From Pseudovibrio sp. Ad37 (GTDB lineage Bacteria > Pseudomonadota > Alphaproteobacteria > Rhizobiales > Stappiaceae): a DNA stretch of 64,000 nucleotides. Position 1 is the stretch's first letter; every line of letters starts with the position of its first letter. The position numbers and the translations under genes were made by a program. The stretch covers positions 1 through 64,000 of the forward strand of contig NZ_LMCF01000168.1 in the NCBI RefSeq assembly GCF_001623075.1, in the 5' to 3' direction. Shown here one piece after another: positions 35,865 to 44,735 of the stretch. The notes beneath the pieces are model-generated. The model did no database searches and was not told the DNA's origin. It was given only the letters and a program-made list of their open reading frames with translations.

Positions 35865-36635
35865 TCATGCACTCATCTCCGCAAAATCTGTCTCATCCCC
35901 AAGATAAGCCTCTCGCACCCGTGCATTGCCGCGAATTTCCTCTGGCGTCCCTGTTGCAATGATCTCGCCATAAACAAGCACTGAAATTCGGTCAGAAAGC
36001 CCAAACACAACCCCCATGTCATGCTCTACGATCAAGAGCGTCTTGCCTTCCGTTGCCATCTCGATGAGTTTGATCGCCCTGTCAGTTTCAGAGTGACTCA
36101 TGCCAGCCGTCGGCTCATCCAGCAAAATCACATCTGCCCCACCTGCAATGGTGATAGCAATCTCCAGCGTGCGTTGATCCGCATAGGTCAGCAGCACAGC
36201 AGGCACATCGGCTTTATCCGTCAGCCCCACCTTCTCCAACACCTCGGCAGTCTTGCGCTGCACCTCCTTCAGGTTACCAATGTTCCGCCAGAAACTGTGC
36301 CCATACCCAAGCGACCACAACACCCCGCAACGTACATTCTCACGCACTGACATATTGGCGAAGATGTTGGAGACTTGAAAACTACGCGACAATCCAAGCC
36401 GGTTAATCTGGTGAGGTTTCAGGCCCGAGATCTGCCGCCCAGCCAAACTTATTGTTCCCGAACTTGGCGGAAACAGACCGGAGATAAGATTGAACAGCGT
36501 GGACTTGCCAGCTCCGTTGGGACCAATAATCGCATGTCGTTCACCTCGGGCAATGTCCAGCGAAACCCCTTCAATGATCTTCGCCGGACCAAAGTTTTTG
36601 CGCAGGTCCGTCAGCTGTAAAGCAGGAGCACTCAT
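35865..36635 (-). CDS. livG: Branched-chain amino-acid-type ABC transporter ATPase LivG
   Basis: A 256-residue LivG-type ATPase. Walker A GPNGAGKSTL is normal, Walker B is VILLDEPTAGMS and the C-terminal 30 residues (IATGTPEEIRGNARVREAYLG) are typical. The start is ATG 36635, overlapping the livM stop (ATGA); a longer frame to 36713 lies inside livM and is rejected. Confidence 0.93.
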   Translation of the reverse strand: MSAPALQLTDLRKNFGPAKIIEGVSLDIARGERHAIIGPNGAGKSTLFNLISGLFPPSSGTISLAGRQISGLKPHQINRLGLSRSFQVSNIFANMSVRENVRCGVLWSLGYGHSFWRNIGNLKEVQRKTAEVLEKVGLTDKADVPAVLLTYADQRTLEIAITIAGGADVILLDEPTAGMSHSETDRAIKLIEMATEGKTLLIVEHDMGVVFGLSDRISVLVYGEIIATGTPEEIRGNARVREAYLGDETDFAEMSA

Positions 36636-37909
36636 GAGCCCATACCTCCCTGTTTGGAGAGCACTTTGAGCGAGCCCATGCCAACACCTGCAAGCACCAA
36701 ACCAACTGTCCATGGCATCATCTGGTCAGGAGCAAGATGGAAACCAAACGGTTCAAAAGCCTCTCCAAACCCATTGGAATGCCGAACAGCCAACTCAACC
36801 AGCACAATGACACCAGCTGCAGACAGCAGGGCCGAAATAGCAAACGCCCCAGCTCGCACAAGCCCCTTGCCGCTCAGTGATTGCCTTAAGGCAGTCGTCC
36901 CGCTCAAAAGCAAACCAGCAAGCCCGCCCGGCGCAAACAAGATCATCCCGATAAACAAAAGACCCAGATAAAGCAGCCATGCTTCCGAATAATCTGAGAG
37001 ATTGGACTGCATGTAAGTCAACACCACAGCCCCAAGAATAGGGCCTGCAAAGTAGCGAGCACCACCAATGAACGCCATTAACAACACCAGACCCGACGGG
37101 ATCACGCTCAGGCTTTCTGGCGTAAAGATCTCATAGCTCACCGCAGACATTCCGCCTGCCAATCCGGCGAAACCGCCAGCAGCAATAAACACCAGATAGC
37201 GCACACGGTTTGGGTTGTAGCCCACAAACTGCACACGCTCCGGATTATCCCGCACCGCTTGCGCCAACTTGCCAAGTGGCGTGCGGGTGAACGCATACAT
37301 CAGCGCAACCCCAAGAAAGGTCCAGAACGCGATAAACCAGTACACTTCGCCCAAAGGCCCAAGAGACAACCCGAACAGCTCAACACCATTCATGCGATCG
37401 CCAGTGATGCCTTCCTCGCCACCGAAGACGCTGATGAACATGAAACCGGCAGCAGCAACAAGCTCGGCAATGCCAAGCGAAATCATGGCAAACGGCACAC
37501 CCGCCCTCCGGCAGGACGGCCAACCAATCACAGCTCCCGCCAGCGCTCCTCCAGCAAAGCCCACCAAAGGCAAGGCAAACATGGGAAAGGCAGCCCATAT
37601 ACCACCATCATAACTGGCATTCTCAATCGCATTCATCCCATGCATGGCTGCATACCCACCAAGGCCAAAATAGACAGCATGACCAAAGGAAAGCATGCCC
37701 GCCTGCCCTAGCAACATGTTGTAGGACAGAGCAAAAACCATATTGATGCCGATAGCATTGAACAGCGACAGCCATGTTCTGGATGGCTCAAACAGTGGAA
37801 TACTTAGCAGGATTAAGGCAAGCAGCAAAAGCGGCAGAACCCGTGTTGCAAACTTGTAGCGTGCACTCGGTGCCAGATCAGGCACCCGGTCAAGACTGTA
37901 GTCGGTCAA
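36632..37909 (-). CDS. livM: Branched-chain amino-acid-type ABC transporter permease LivM
   Basis: A 425-residue permease with about ten helices and the LivM motif NMLLGQAGMLSFGHAVYFGLGG near residue 65, written here in part only. It is longer than E. coli-type cores because of two extra C-terminal helices. It overlaps livH by 4 bases and livG by 4 bases. Confidence 0.92.
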   Translation of the reverse strand: MTDYSLDRVPDLAPSARYKFATRVLPLLLLALILLSIPLFEPSRTWLSLFNAIGINMVFALSYNMLLGQAGMLSFGHAVYFGLGGYAAMHGMNAIENASYDGGIWAAFPMFALPLVGFAGGALAGAVIGWPSCRRAGVPFAMISLGIAELVAAAGFMFISVFGGEEGITGDRMNGVELFGLSLGPLGEVYWFIAFWTFLGVALMYAFTRTPLGKLAQAVRDNPERVQFVGYNPNRVRYLVFIAAGGFAGLAGGMSAVSYEIFTPESLSVIPSGLVLLMAFIGGARYFAGPILGAVVLTYMQSNLSDYSEAWLLYLGLLFIGMILFAPGGLAGLLLSGTTALRQSLSGKGLVRAGAFAISALLSAAGVIVLVELAVRHSNGFGEAFEPFGFHLAPDQMMPWTVGLVLAGVGMGSLKVLSKQGGMGS

Positions 37910-38838
37910 AACTCACGCTCCCCCATCAGGCCACGCGGACGCAGCATCAACATCAGCACCAGAAGAAGGAACGGCAACATGGGAGCCAAGGACGCAATCG
38001 TAATGCGCCCGATATCGCCATCTGCGCTCAATCCGGCAAACGAAAAGATCTCTGCAAAGTTGCTATCAATTGAAATGGCAAAGGTCTGAAGAAAGCCAAT
38101 CAGCAAACTGGCAATAAACGCCCCTTCCAAACTGCCCATACCGCCAACCACAACAACCACAAAAACAATCGGTCCGATTGAAAACGCCATGGACGGCTCG
38201 GTTACCAGATAGTTGCCGCCAATCACCCCGGCCAAACCCGCCAGCGCACAGCCTGCCGCAAACACCAGCATAAAGATCCGCGGCACGTTATGTCCCAGGT
38301 GAGACACCATATGCGGATGTGTCAGCGACGCCTGAATGATCAGCCCGACCCGCGTTCGCTTCAACAGGTACCAAAGCCCCGCCAGCATCGCGATGGACAC
38401 AGCCAACATGAAAATGCGATATGCCGGATACTGAGAACCGAACAGTTCAAAGAGCGAATAATTGAGCTCCGGCGGAATCTCATAGGCAACTGCAAACTTG
38501 CCCCAGATGATCTTCACCAGCTCCTCAATCACATAAGCCAGCCCGAATGTGAAAAGCAGCTCAGCCACATGCCCCCTGGCATGCACTTTGCGCAGGCCCC
38601 ACTTTTCAACGCAGGCTCCAGCTGCTCCAACGCAAATCGGCGCCAGAAATAACGCAAACCAGAAGCCGGTGTGCTGGCCAAGGGTAAATGCAAAATAGGC
38701 ACCCAGCATGTAAAAGCTGGCATGAGCCATATTGAGAACGCCCATCATACTGAAAATCAACGTCAATCCGCTGGACAGCATGAACAGCAACAAGCCATAG
38801 ATCAGCCCGTTAAGCAGAGCAAAAACAACCGTCTCCAT
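37906..38838 (-). CDS. livH: Branched-chain amino-acid-type ABC transporter permease LivH
   Basis: A 310-residue LivH-type permease with eight helices. The N-terminus FALLNGLIYGLLLFMLSSGL and the LNMAHASFYMLGAYFA block are family hallmarks. ATG 38838 has GAGGGAT just upstream; TTG 38850 is the alternative. It follows the binding-protein gene by about 70 bases. Confidence 0.92.
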   Translation of the reverse strand: METVVFALLNGLIYGLLLFMLSSGLTLIFSMMGVLNMAHASFYMLGAYFAFTLGQHTGFWFALFLAPICVGAAGACVEKWGLRKVHARGHVAELLFTFGLAYVIEELVKIIWGKFAVAYEIPPELNYSLFELFGSQYPAYRIFMLAVSIAMLAGLWYLLKRTRVGLIIQASLTHPHMVSHLGHNVPRIFMLVFAAGCALAGLAGVIGGNYLVTEPSMAFSIGPIVFVVVVVGGMGSLEGAFIASLLIGFLQTFAISIDSNFAEIFSFAGLSADGDIGRITIASLAPMLPFLLLVLMLMLRPRGLMGEREF

Positions 38839-38908
38839 AACATCCCTCAAGAGAAAAGAGCACGCTCAAGCCCAATTGCCCGAGCATGCCATTGTTCAAG
38901 TAAGATCG

Positions 38909-40141
38909 TTAGGAAGGACGACGCATCCTGCACGTCGTCGGAGTTTCAGTCGCCACTGCCGGAATGGTGATATCTGTCTTAAACCCGTAACCGGTATTCT
39001 CAACATCACGGGCAACACCCTCAGAAAACGTAGAGATATAAAGCGGCTGCATCAGCTGGTGGTCATCCGCCCGCATAGTCACCTCTCCATACGGCGTCTC
39101 ATAAGTCATCCCTTCCAGCTCAGCTGCAACCTTGGGCACATCCACTGACCCAACCGCATCAACGGCCTTGTCAAGCATGTTCATCAAGGTGAAAACCCGC
39201 TCATAATAGTAATCAAGACTATTGGTTTTCTCAAAATCATCCACCCGTGCCATCTGCTTTTCAGAGGCCTCGATGTTCTCGTGGAACTCGGTGATCTGCT
39301 TCACCAACCCAACAGCGCTCTGCCCCATCGCGGTCGGAGCCCCAAGGCCGCCGCCATAGAACGTCAGATACGGCACTGTATGACCGGACGCATTAGCCGC
39401 TTTCACCAGCAGCGTCATGTCTGTTCCCCAGTTTCCCGTAAACACGACATCTGCCTTCGCGCTCATCATTTTCTGCACGTAGGGTGTGAAATCCTTAACC
39501 TTGCCAATAGGATGAAGCTCTGCACCAACAATCTTGATGTCCGGACGTTTCTCCTCAATCATGGATTTTGCAGCTGCTGTAAACGCTCGCCCGTAAGAGT
39601 AATCCTGCGCCAGAATGTAAGCAGACTTGATGTCTTTCTGATCCCGCAGCCAATCAGTCAGACCCGCCATTTTCATGTCAACATGCGCATCAAACCGGAA
39701 ATGCCAGTAGTTGCATTTCTTGTTGGTCAATGCCGGATCAACCGCCGCATAGTTGAGGAAAAGGACCTCTTCTCCCGGATTACGCTTATTGTGCTTGGCT
39801 ATCGCATCGGTCAAAGCATTTGCAACGCTCGACCCGTTCCCCTGCGCGATAAAGCGGACGCCCTGATCAATCGCTTTCTGCAACTGAACAAGGCTCTCTT
39901 TCGGATTGATTTTATTATCAAAAGCAACCACTTCCACCTGCATACCGCCCATACCACCAGCAGCATTGATTTCATCAGCCGCATAGCGGAAGTGCTTCAC
40001 CCCAGCATCACCCGTACTCCCAAACGGACCTGATAGCGGATCAATATATCCGATCTTGATAACTTCAGCTTCCGCAGAGAGAACACCGCCGGAAAGCAGA
40101 AGTGCAGCCAGACTAGATTTCAATAAAATACCTTTAGACAA
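38909..40141 (-). CDS. ABC transporter substrate-binding protein, LivK type
   Basis: A 410-residue family 5/6 periplasmic binding protein. The signal peptide (MSKGILLKSSLAALLLSGGV, cleaved near LSAEA) precedes IKIGYIDPLSGPFGSTGDAG, the typical opening of LivJ/K-like proteins. It starts with TTG 40141 behind GGGGAGGGG. Proteins of this group bind amino acids but also aromatic and short-chain acids or amides. The acyl-CoA dehydrogenase operon next door leaves open that the ligand is an organic acid. Confidence 0.9.
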   Translation of the reverse strand: MSKGILLKSSLAALLLSGGVLSAEAEVIKIGYIDPLSGPFGSTGDAGVKHFRYAADEINAAGGMGGMQVEVVAFDNKINPKESLVQLQKAIDQGVRFIAQGNGSSVANALTDAIAKHNKRNPGEEVLFLNYAAVDPALTNKKCNYWHFRFDAHVDMKMAGLTDWLRDQKDIKSAYILAQDYSYGRAFTAAAKSMIEEKRPDIKIVGAELHPIGKVKDFTPYVQKMMSAKADVVFTGNWGTDMTLLVKAANASGHTVPYLTFYGGGLGAPTAMGQSAVGLVKQITEFHENIEASEKQMARVDDFEKTNSLDYYYERVFTLMNMLDKAVDAVGSVDVPKVAAELEGMTYETPYGEVTMRADDHQLMQPLYISTFSEGVARDVENTGYGFKTDITIPAVATETPTTCRMRRPS

Positions 40142-40447
40142 AACAACCCCTCCCCAAAAATATTTTTCATTATAATTTTATTAAGGCAATGAGATATTCA
40201 TCAGACTATATTGTCAAGCAATAAGTAAAAACCAATTCCGCATAGTGACTTAAGCAATTTTACAGCTCAAAGCAGAGCCGAGTCATCTGTTTGAAAACTT
40301 CATCATAAGCCACTGCCAATAAACATTGCATGCAGCCTGCAAATTTCTTCTTCAAATGATTGTAGCTTGTATCAAACAGCACAACACACTCTCGAGACCG
40401 GCCCTACAGAATATCCCAGATAAATCAGTAGCGTTAGGGACAGCTGA
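40142..40447. other. Divergent intergenic region, liv operon / T3SS chaperone
   Basis: This 306-base AT-rich region holds the promoters of the liv operon (minus) and the chaperone-sctV transcript (plus). I see no tandem repeat, long palindrome or RNA gene in it. It marks the left border of the type III secretion locus. Confidence 0.5.
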
Positions 40448-40906
40448 ATGGGCAACTTCAAAATCATTCACGACTTGATGGTTGAAGTCGGACCGCTTCT
40501 GGAAGCCTTGGAGATATCAGAGTACGCAGAAGCCAAAACCTGGACTGTTCTACTGGAAGATTTCCTGATCATCCTGGAAAGTGATGAAGACAATAATATC
40601 CTTCATATCTCCACCATTTTAGGGAGCCCTGCGCCAGAAGCCCGAAGGGATACTTATCTTAACACCCTACGCTACTCAGGGGAACAACAGGTGGAAAACA
40701 ATTACCGTGTTGGCCTTGTTGAGAAGGACGGTGATCTCGCATTGATCAAAACCGAGTGCACCAACAATCTGGATAGAAACAAACTCTACACCACGCTCAA
40801 AGACTTCTTGAGTGAAGCTGGCAAACTCAATCTCATGATTGAAACCACACCCGGACCGCAGATCTCCCTGACCGAAAACGCAGGCGAAATCATTTTACCC
40901 GCCTGA
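40448..40906 (+). CDS. CesT/Tir-type type III secretion chaperone
   Basis: A 152-residue small acidic protein with the alpha-beta pattern of class I T3SS chaperones: an N-terminal helix (IIHDLMVEVGPLLEAL), beta strands around TWTVLLEDFLIILES and LHISTILGS, and a C-terminal helix (KLYTTLKDFLSEAGKLNLM). These form homodimers that hold effectors or translocators unfolded. It directly precedes sctV, 149 bases apart. Its client is unknown; the nearest candidate substrate is the acidic protein at 43300-44091. Confidence 0.75.
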   Translation: MGNFKIIHDLMVEVGPLLEALEISEYAEAKTWTVLLEDFLIILESDEDNNILHISTILGSPAPEARRDTYLNTLRYSGEQQVENNYRVGLVEKDGDLALIKTECTNNLDRNKLYTTLKDFLSEAGKLNLMIETTPGPQISLTENAGEIILPA

Positions 40907-41055
40907 TAAGCGTTTACGAGCAAGGATAACTCCAAATCTTCTTTTAAATTTTTACTCAAGTGTTTGCTGCGGCACACCTGTGGCTTTTTCCAATTGTTAG
41001 AAGCGAAAGGTGAATTGGCCTGAAAGCAAGAGCAGGCTGAAATCAGGAGCAGGAC

Positions 41056-43194
41056 GTGCAAAAAATCTTTCAAATGTTGTCAGGGAGAAATGATGTTCTC
41101 CTGGCATTTCTTTTGATCGCAATCGTATTCATGATGATCCTTCCGTTGCCGACGGTTCTCGTGGATACGCTCATTGCAATCAACCTGAGCCTTGCGGCGA
41201 TCCTGCTGATGGCCGCGCTCTACCTGAAAGATGTTGTAGCCCTCTCAGCCTTTCCGTCTATCTTGCTTCTGACGACTCTCTTTCGCTTGTCTTTGTCCAT
41301 CACGACGACCCGTCTGATCCTGCTTAAAGCCGATGCCGGTGAAATCATCGACACCTTCGGCAACTTTGTGGTTCAGGGCAATCTGGTCGTCGGTATCGTT
41401 ATCTTCCTGATCCTGACCATCGTAAACTTTCTGGTGATCACCAAGGGATCTGAACGCGTGGCTGAAGTCTCTGCCCGTTTCTCCCTTGATGCGATGCCCG
41501 GCAAGCAGATGTCGATCGATTCCGACATGCGTGCTGGCCAGATCGAACTGGATGAAGCCAAGCGCCGCCGCACCAAGCTGGAAAAAGAAAGCCAGCTTTA
41601 CGGTTCCATGGACGGCGCCATGAAGTTCGTAAAGGGCGATGCAATTGCAGGCCTGATCATCACCGCGGTTAACATCATTGGCGGCGTCATCATCGGCACC
41701 TCCCAGCATGGCATGAGCGCTGTTGATGCTTTGGATCGTTACACCATTTTGACCATTGGTGATGGTCTGGTTGCTCAGATCCCGGCTCTGTTCATCTCCA
41801 TCACAGCTGGTTTCATGGTCACCCGTGTAAGCACAGAAGATTCCAGCGACCTTGGATCTGACATTGCCAAACAGTTGAACAGTGAACCAAGGGCCCTCAT
41901 GATTGCAGCGACAATCATGGTCGGCTTCGCGCTTATTCCTGGCTTCCCAACTTTCATCTTCTTGCTCCTTGCAGCAATCTTTGGTTCTGTCTCTTTCTTC
42001 TCCATGCGAAAGACAAAGTCTCAGTCCGCGAGAAAGGACTCGCAGCAGCTCTCAGCCTTTGCGCCCGCCATAGCGCCTGAAGGCGAAGCTATGATGATGC
42101 CCGACGAGGACATGGCGACCGAGGTGGAAGCCGCCCAGGATCTGGCCATTACAATCACGGTTCCACTCATTGTCGATATCTCGTCCTCAGTCAGGTCCAC
42201 ACTCAACCCGAAGAAGCTCGACAGAGAAGTCGCAAAGGTGCGCAAAGCGCTCTATTTCGATCTCGGCGTCCCCTTCCCCGGCATCAAACTGCGCCTCAAC
42301 GAAAGCCTGCCGGAAGGCGAGTACCGTATCCTCGTCAACGAAGTCCCTGTTGCCCGTGGCGCAGCACGTTCCGGCTATTTCATTGCCCGCGAAACACCAC
42401 CAAACCTCGCAATGTTCAACATTCCTTACGAGGAAGGCGACAGTTTCCTGCCAAACACCCCGTCCTTCTGGGTGAACAACCGGCACTTTGAGCAAGCCAC
42501 CCGCGCTGGTATTCAAACCCTGACACTGACCGGCATGCTCAGTCTGCATTTGGCTCATGTGCTTAAACAGCACGCCGCAGAGTTCCTCGGCATTCAGGAA
42601 TGCATGTTCCTGCTCAAGCACATGGAAGGCGACTTTGACGAGCTGGTCCGCGAAGTAAACCGCGCCGTCCCTCTCATCTCATTAGCCGATGTGCTCAAGC
42701 GTCTGGTCCGTGAGGACATCTCCATCCGTGATATGCGCACGATCCTGCAGGCTATCGTGGAATGGGGTCAGAAGGAAAAAGATCCGCTTATGTTGACGGA
42801 GCATATCCGCATGGCATTGAGCCGCTACATCACGCACAAATACTCTGCAGGTCAGCACATCATTCCGGCATACCTCATCGATAAGGACATCGAAGATGAA
42901 GTGCGCGGTGCCATCAGGCAGACCAGCGGTGCCTCCTATCTGGCGCTTTCGCCGGATACACACCGCCAGCTCATCACAGTTATGCGCAGCGCCATTGGCG
43001 ATAATCTGGCACACAACGGCATCGCTCCGGTCATTCTGGTCCCAATGGATATCCGCCGTTTCTTCAGAAAAGTAATCGAGCGCGACTATGCCGATCTGGC
43101 TGTGCTGTCCTTCCAGGAACTGGCGCCAAACGCCAACATCCAGCCATTAGAGAAAATCAGTTTACGCGGCAAGGTTGGCACCCTACCAGCCTGA
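41056..43194 (+). CDS. sctV: Type III secretion export gate protein SctV
   Basis: A 712-residue SctV/YscV/FlhA-family protein. Eight helices fill the first 320 residues, with the conserved cytoplasmic FHIPEP-type loop (ARFSLDAMPGKQMSID, then AKRRRTKLEKESQLYGSMDGA). A soluble C-domain (from about 350) forms the export-gate nonamer that receives chaperone-substrate complexes. The start is GTG 41056 behind AGGAGCAGGAC. It is the only core gene on the plus strand, separated from the sctU-I block by 2.7 kb, as in some rhizobial-type loci. Confidence 0.95.
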   Translation: MQKIFQMLSGRNDVLLAFLLIAIVFMMILPLPTVLVDTLIAINLSLAAILLMAALYLKDVVALSAFPSILLLTTLFRLSLSITTTRLILLKADAGEIIDTFGNFVVQGNLVVGIVIFLILTIVNFLVITKGSERVAEVSARFSLDAMPGKQMSIDSDMRAGQIELDEAKRRRTKLEKESQLYGSMDGAMKFVKGDAIAGLIITAVNIIGGVIIGTSQHGMSAVDALDRYTILTIGDGLVAQIPALFISITAGFMVTRVSTEDSSDLGSDIAKQLNSEPRALMIAATIMVGFALIPGFPTFIFLLLAAIFGSVSFFSMRKTKSQSARKDSQQLSAFAPAIAPEGEAMMMPDEDMATEVEAAQDLAITITVPLIVDISSSVRSTLNPKKLDREVAKVRKALYFDLGVPFPGIKLRLNESLPEGEYRILVNEVPVARGAARSGYFIARETPPNLAMFNIPYEEGDSFLPNTPSFWVNNRHFEQATRAGIQTLTLTGMLSLHLAHVLKQHAAEFLGIQECMFLLKHMEGDFDELVREVNRAVPLISLADVLKRLVREDISIRDMRTILQAIVEWGQKEKDPLMLTEHIRMALSRYITHKYSAGQHIIPAYLIDKDIEDEVRGAIRQTSGASYLALSPDTHRQLITVMRSAIGDNLAHNGIAPVILVPMDIRRFFRKVIERDYADLAVLSFQELAPNANIQPLEKISLRGKVGTLPA

Positions 43195-43236
43195 TCCCCG
43201 AATACCGCGTAAAATCTGCCCTTTGCCCGGGCAGTA

Positions 43237-43295
43237 AGGTGGAACCCGAATAACCATAATCAGAAGCCCCAACTTCGGGTCATCGGGTTCCACCT
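43237..43295. terminator. 13-bp inverted repeat between convergent sctV and effector-like gene
   Basis: AGGTGGAACCCGA (43237-43249) and TCGGGTTCCACCT (43283-43295) match perfectly across a 33-base loop, just after sctV and just before the end of the convergent gene at 43300. A smaller stem, CTGCCC/GGGCAG, lies at about 43217-43234. No T-run follows on either strand; it is probably a bidirectional transcription stop. Confidence 0.5.
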
Positions 43296-43299
43296 GTTC

Positions 43300-44091
43300 T
43301 TAAAATGTTGGGAAGAAATCATCATCCTCGTTGATCTCAGCACCGTACTCCCCATCATCAAACTGAAAATCCTTATAACCATCCTTTTCGGTCGCTCCAG
43401 CTTTTAGTCCCTCCTCCAGAACCTTAAAGGCATCGGCAACCTGATTTGCAGGATTTTTCCAGAATACGATCTGACCAAAAATCATTGCTTCTGAGTAGGT
43501 CCCTAAAGACGTAAGCACTTTTGCTGCATCATCTTTGTTGAATGGATTTCCGTCTGGTTTAATCAGTGCAAGGTGCACGCCTTTTACCTTGGTGCCGTCT
43601 CGCACGGTAACACCGATGCAAGAACTGAAGCCGGTGAATTTGATTTCCCCTTCCCCGCATCCAACTTCTCGCTCAGCTATAGCCATGATATCCGCAGCCT
43701 CTTTCAAACTTCCATCTTCCGGCAGTATCAGATCTGGTTTGGAGACATCACCATGAACGGCAGGAACGTCTTCAGGCTTAGACGGCTCCTGAACTTCTGC
43801 TTCCACTTTTTCTTGAGCAGCTGTTTTCTCAGGCTCCGTGACGTCATCTTTAACCTGCTCATGGACGTCATCTGTCCCTTTTTCCTCGGCCTTTTCCTCG
43901 CTCTTAACGTGGTCCTGACCGACAGCTTCCACTTGGTCCTGAGAACCGACTTTCAGCTCCGGCTGGTCATCTCCCTCAGGCTGATCACCAGTCCCATCCG
44001 GCTCCTCATCAATAACCTGAGCAGGGGTTTCCGGGTTAACACCAATGTGTTTCAAAACATCAGTCGCCCATTTTTCATGCTCAACACCCAT
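43300..44091 (-). CDS. Acidic T3SS-locus protein with CNF/CheD-like Cys-His arrangement (candidate effector)
   Basis: A 263-residue protein I do not recognise as a named family. Residues 25-125 are extremely acidic and low-complexity (Glu/Asp/Gln/Pro/Val), predicted disordered. Residues about 130-235 form a compact domain: GEGEIKFTGFSSCIGVTVRD, then VKGVHLALIKPDG. Cys158 and His173 are 15 apart, the spacing of the catalytic Cys866/His881 in the Rho deamidase CNF1, and the SSC-x15-H layout between two beta strands resembles the CheD/CNF fold. The last 20 residues are again acidic. I infer a possible glutamine deamidase substrate of the adjacent type III system; a structural or regulatory protein is the alternative. 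No T3 signal can be proved by eye. Confidence 0.5.
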   Translation of the reverse strand: MGVEHEKWATDVLKHIGVNPETPAQVIDEEPDGTGDQPEGDDQPELKVGSQDQVEAVGQDHVKSEEKAEEKGTDDVHEQVKDDVTEPEKTAAQEKVEAEVQEPSKPEDVPAVHGDVSKPDLILPEDGSLKEAADIMAIAEREVGCGEGEIKFTGFSSCIGVTVRDGTKVKGVHLALIKPDGNPFNKDDAAKVLTSLGTYSEAMIFGQIVFWKNPANQVADAFKVLEEGLKAGATEKDGYKDFQFDDGEYGAEINEDDDFFPTF

Positions 44092-44735
44092 GCTCGTTCT
44101 CCGAAAAGTTGCTCAAGCAATTCTCGCGGGCACACTTTAAATTCGCATGAAGGTGGAGCATCCATTTTTGTACTAATCCAACCCAAGTCTCAGCATCCCC
44201 ACACACAAGCACCAAAAGCACCGCATGACCTCTCATGCAGTGGTGAAGCTAAAATCCCGAGAAACGGGAGAGGCAAGGCGAGCAGGCAATACCTGCGCTA
44301 CGTGTTAAATTAGTTTCTTCGGCATTGGCTGCTCGCCTCACCCGGGCGTTTTTGTATGAAACAAGGTCTCCACCGAAAGGCATTGGGAGCAGATGCCTAC
44401 CCTTCAACGTGAGGCCTTACAAAACACAAGGCTTTGCTTCGAATCTCACAGTCAGGGCAGTTGCTGTAAAGGACACTTTGACTTGTCCCTGACAGCAGCA
44501 GCTGCCAGTGTAGACGCCCATCGGGTGACCAGCTTCCGCTTGGTCCCTGCACTAAAGACTTTCAAGGGGTGTTTCAACGGACCCGCCGGAGGATGCGTTA
44601 TGTCTTCCGGTAGCCCCGCCCAGCCCACGTCACACTGACGGTCGCTCCGCCAGCTGCCCGTGTACGTGGACACGAGATAATCTTAGGGCTGGCGGAACCA
44701 AGGGGAATAAGTTTTTTTGATGCAAACGCGATAAA
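44092..44735. other. 0.64-kb region without a supported gene, rich in strong hairpins
   Basis: No convincing gene. It holds several stems: AGGCGAGCAG/CTGCTCGCCT (44276-44285 with 44329-44338), enclosing GCAGG/CCTGC; GTCAGGG/CCCTGAC (44451-44457 with 44487-44493), which competes with GGACA/TGTCC; and TCCGCCAGC/GCTGGCGGA (44646-44654 with 44688-44696), enclosing CGTGT/ACACG. GGGCGTTTTTG near 44344 looks like a plus-strand terminator end. A 73-codon minus-strand frame (44452-44673) and an 81-codon plus-strand frame (44393-44638) overlap here but show no recognisable motif. It could be a non-coding RNA, a long leader of the effector-like gene at 44091, or an element remnant. Confidence 0.5.
44276..44350 (+). 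terminator. Long hairpin followed by GC stem and T-run
   Basis: A 10-bp perfect stem (44276-44285 / 44329-44338) is followed by CGCC-N7-GGCG and TTTTT (about 44335-44352). The plus-strand order is that of an intrinsic terminator at the end of a short transcript, but no plus-strand gene precedes it, so a small RNA ending here is possible. Confidence 0.4.

Noticed and set aside
44393-44673. Two opposing small genes of 81 and 73 codons
   Set aside because: Neither has a recognised domain or a ribosome-binding site that stands out, and they overlap strong inverted repeats. Treated as non-coding.
44092-44735. tmRNA or RNase P RNA
   Set aside because: No tag-peptide coding block like the alphaproteobacterial ANDN-type, no CCA-ending acceptor piece and no RNase P core sequences were found on either strand.
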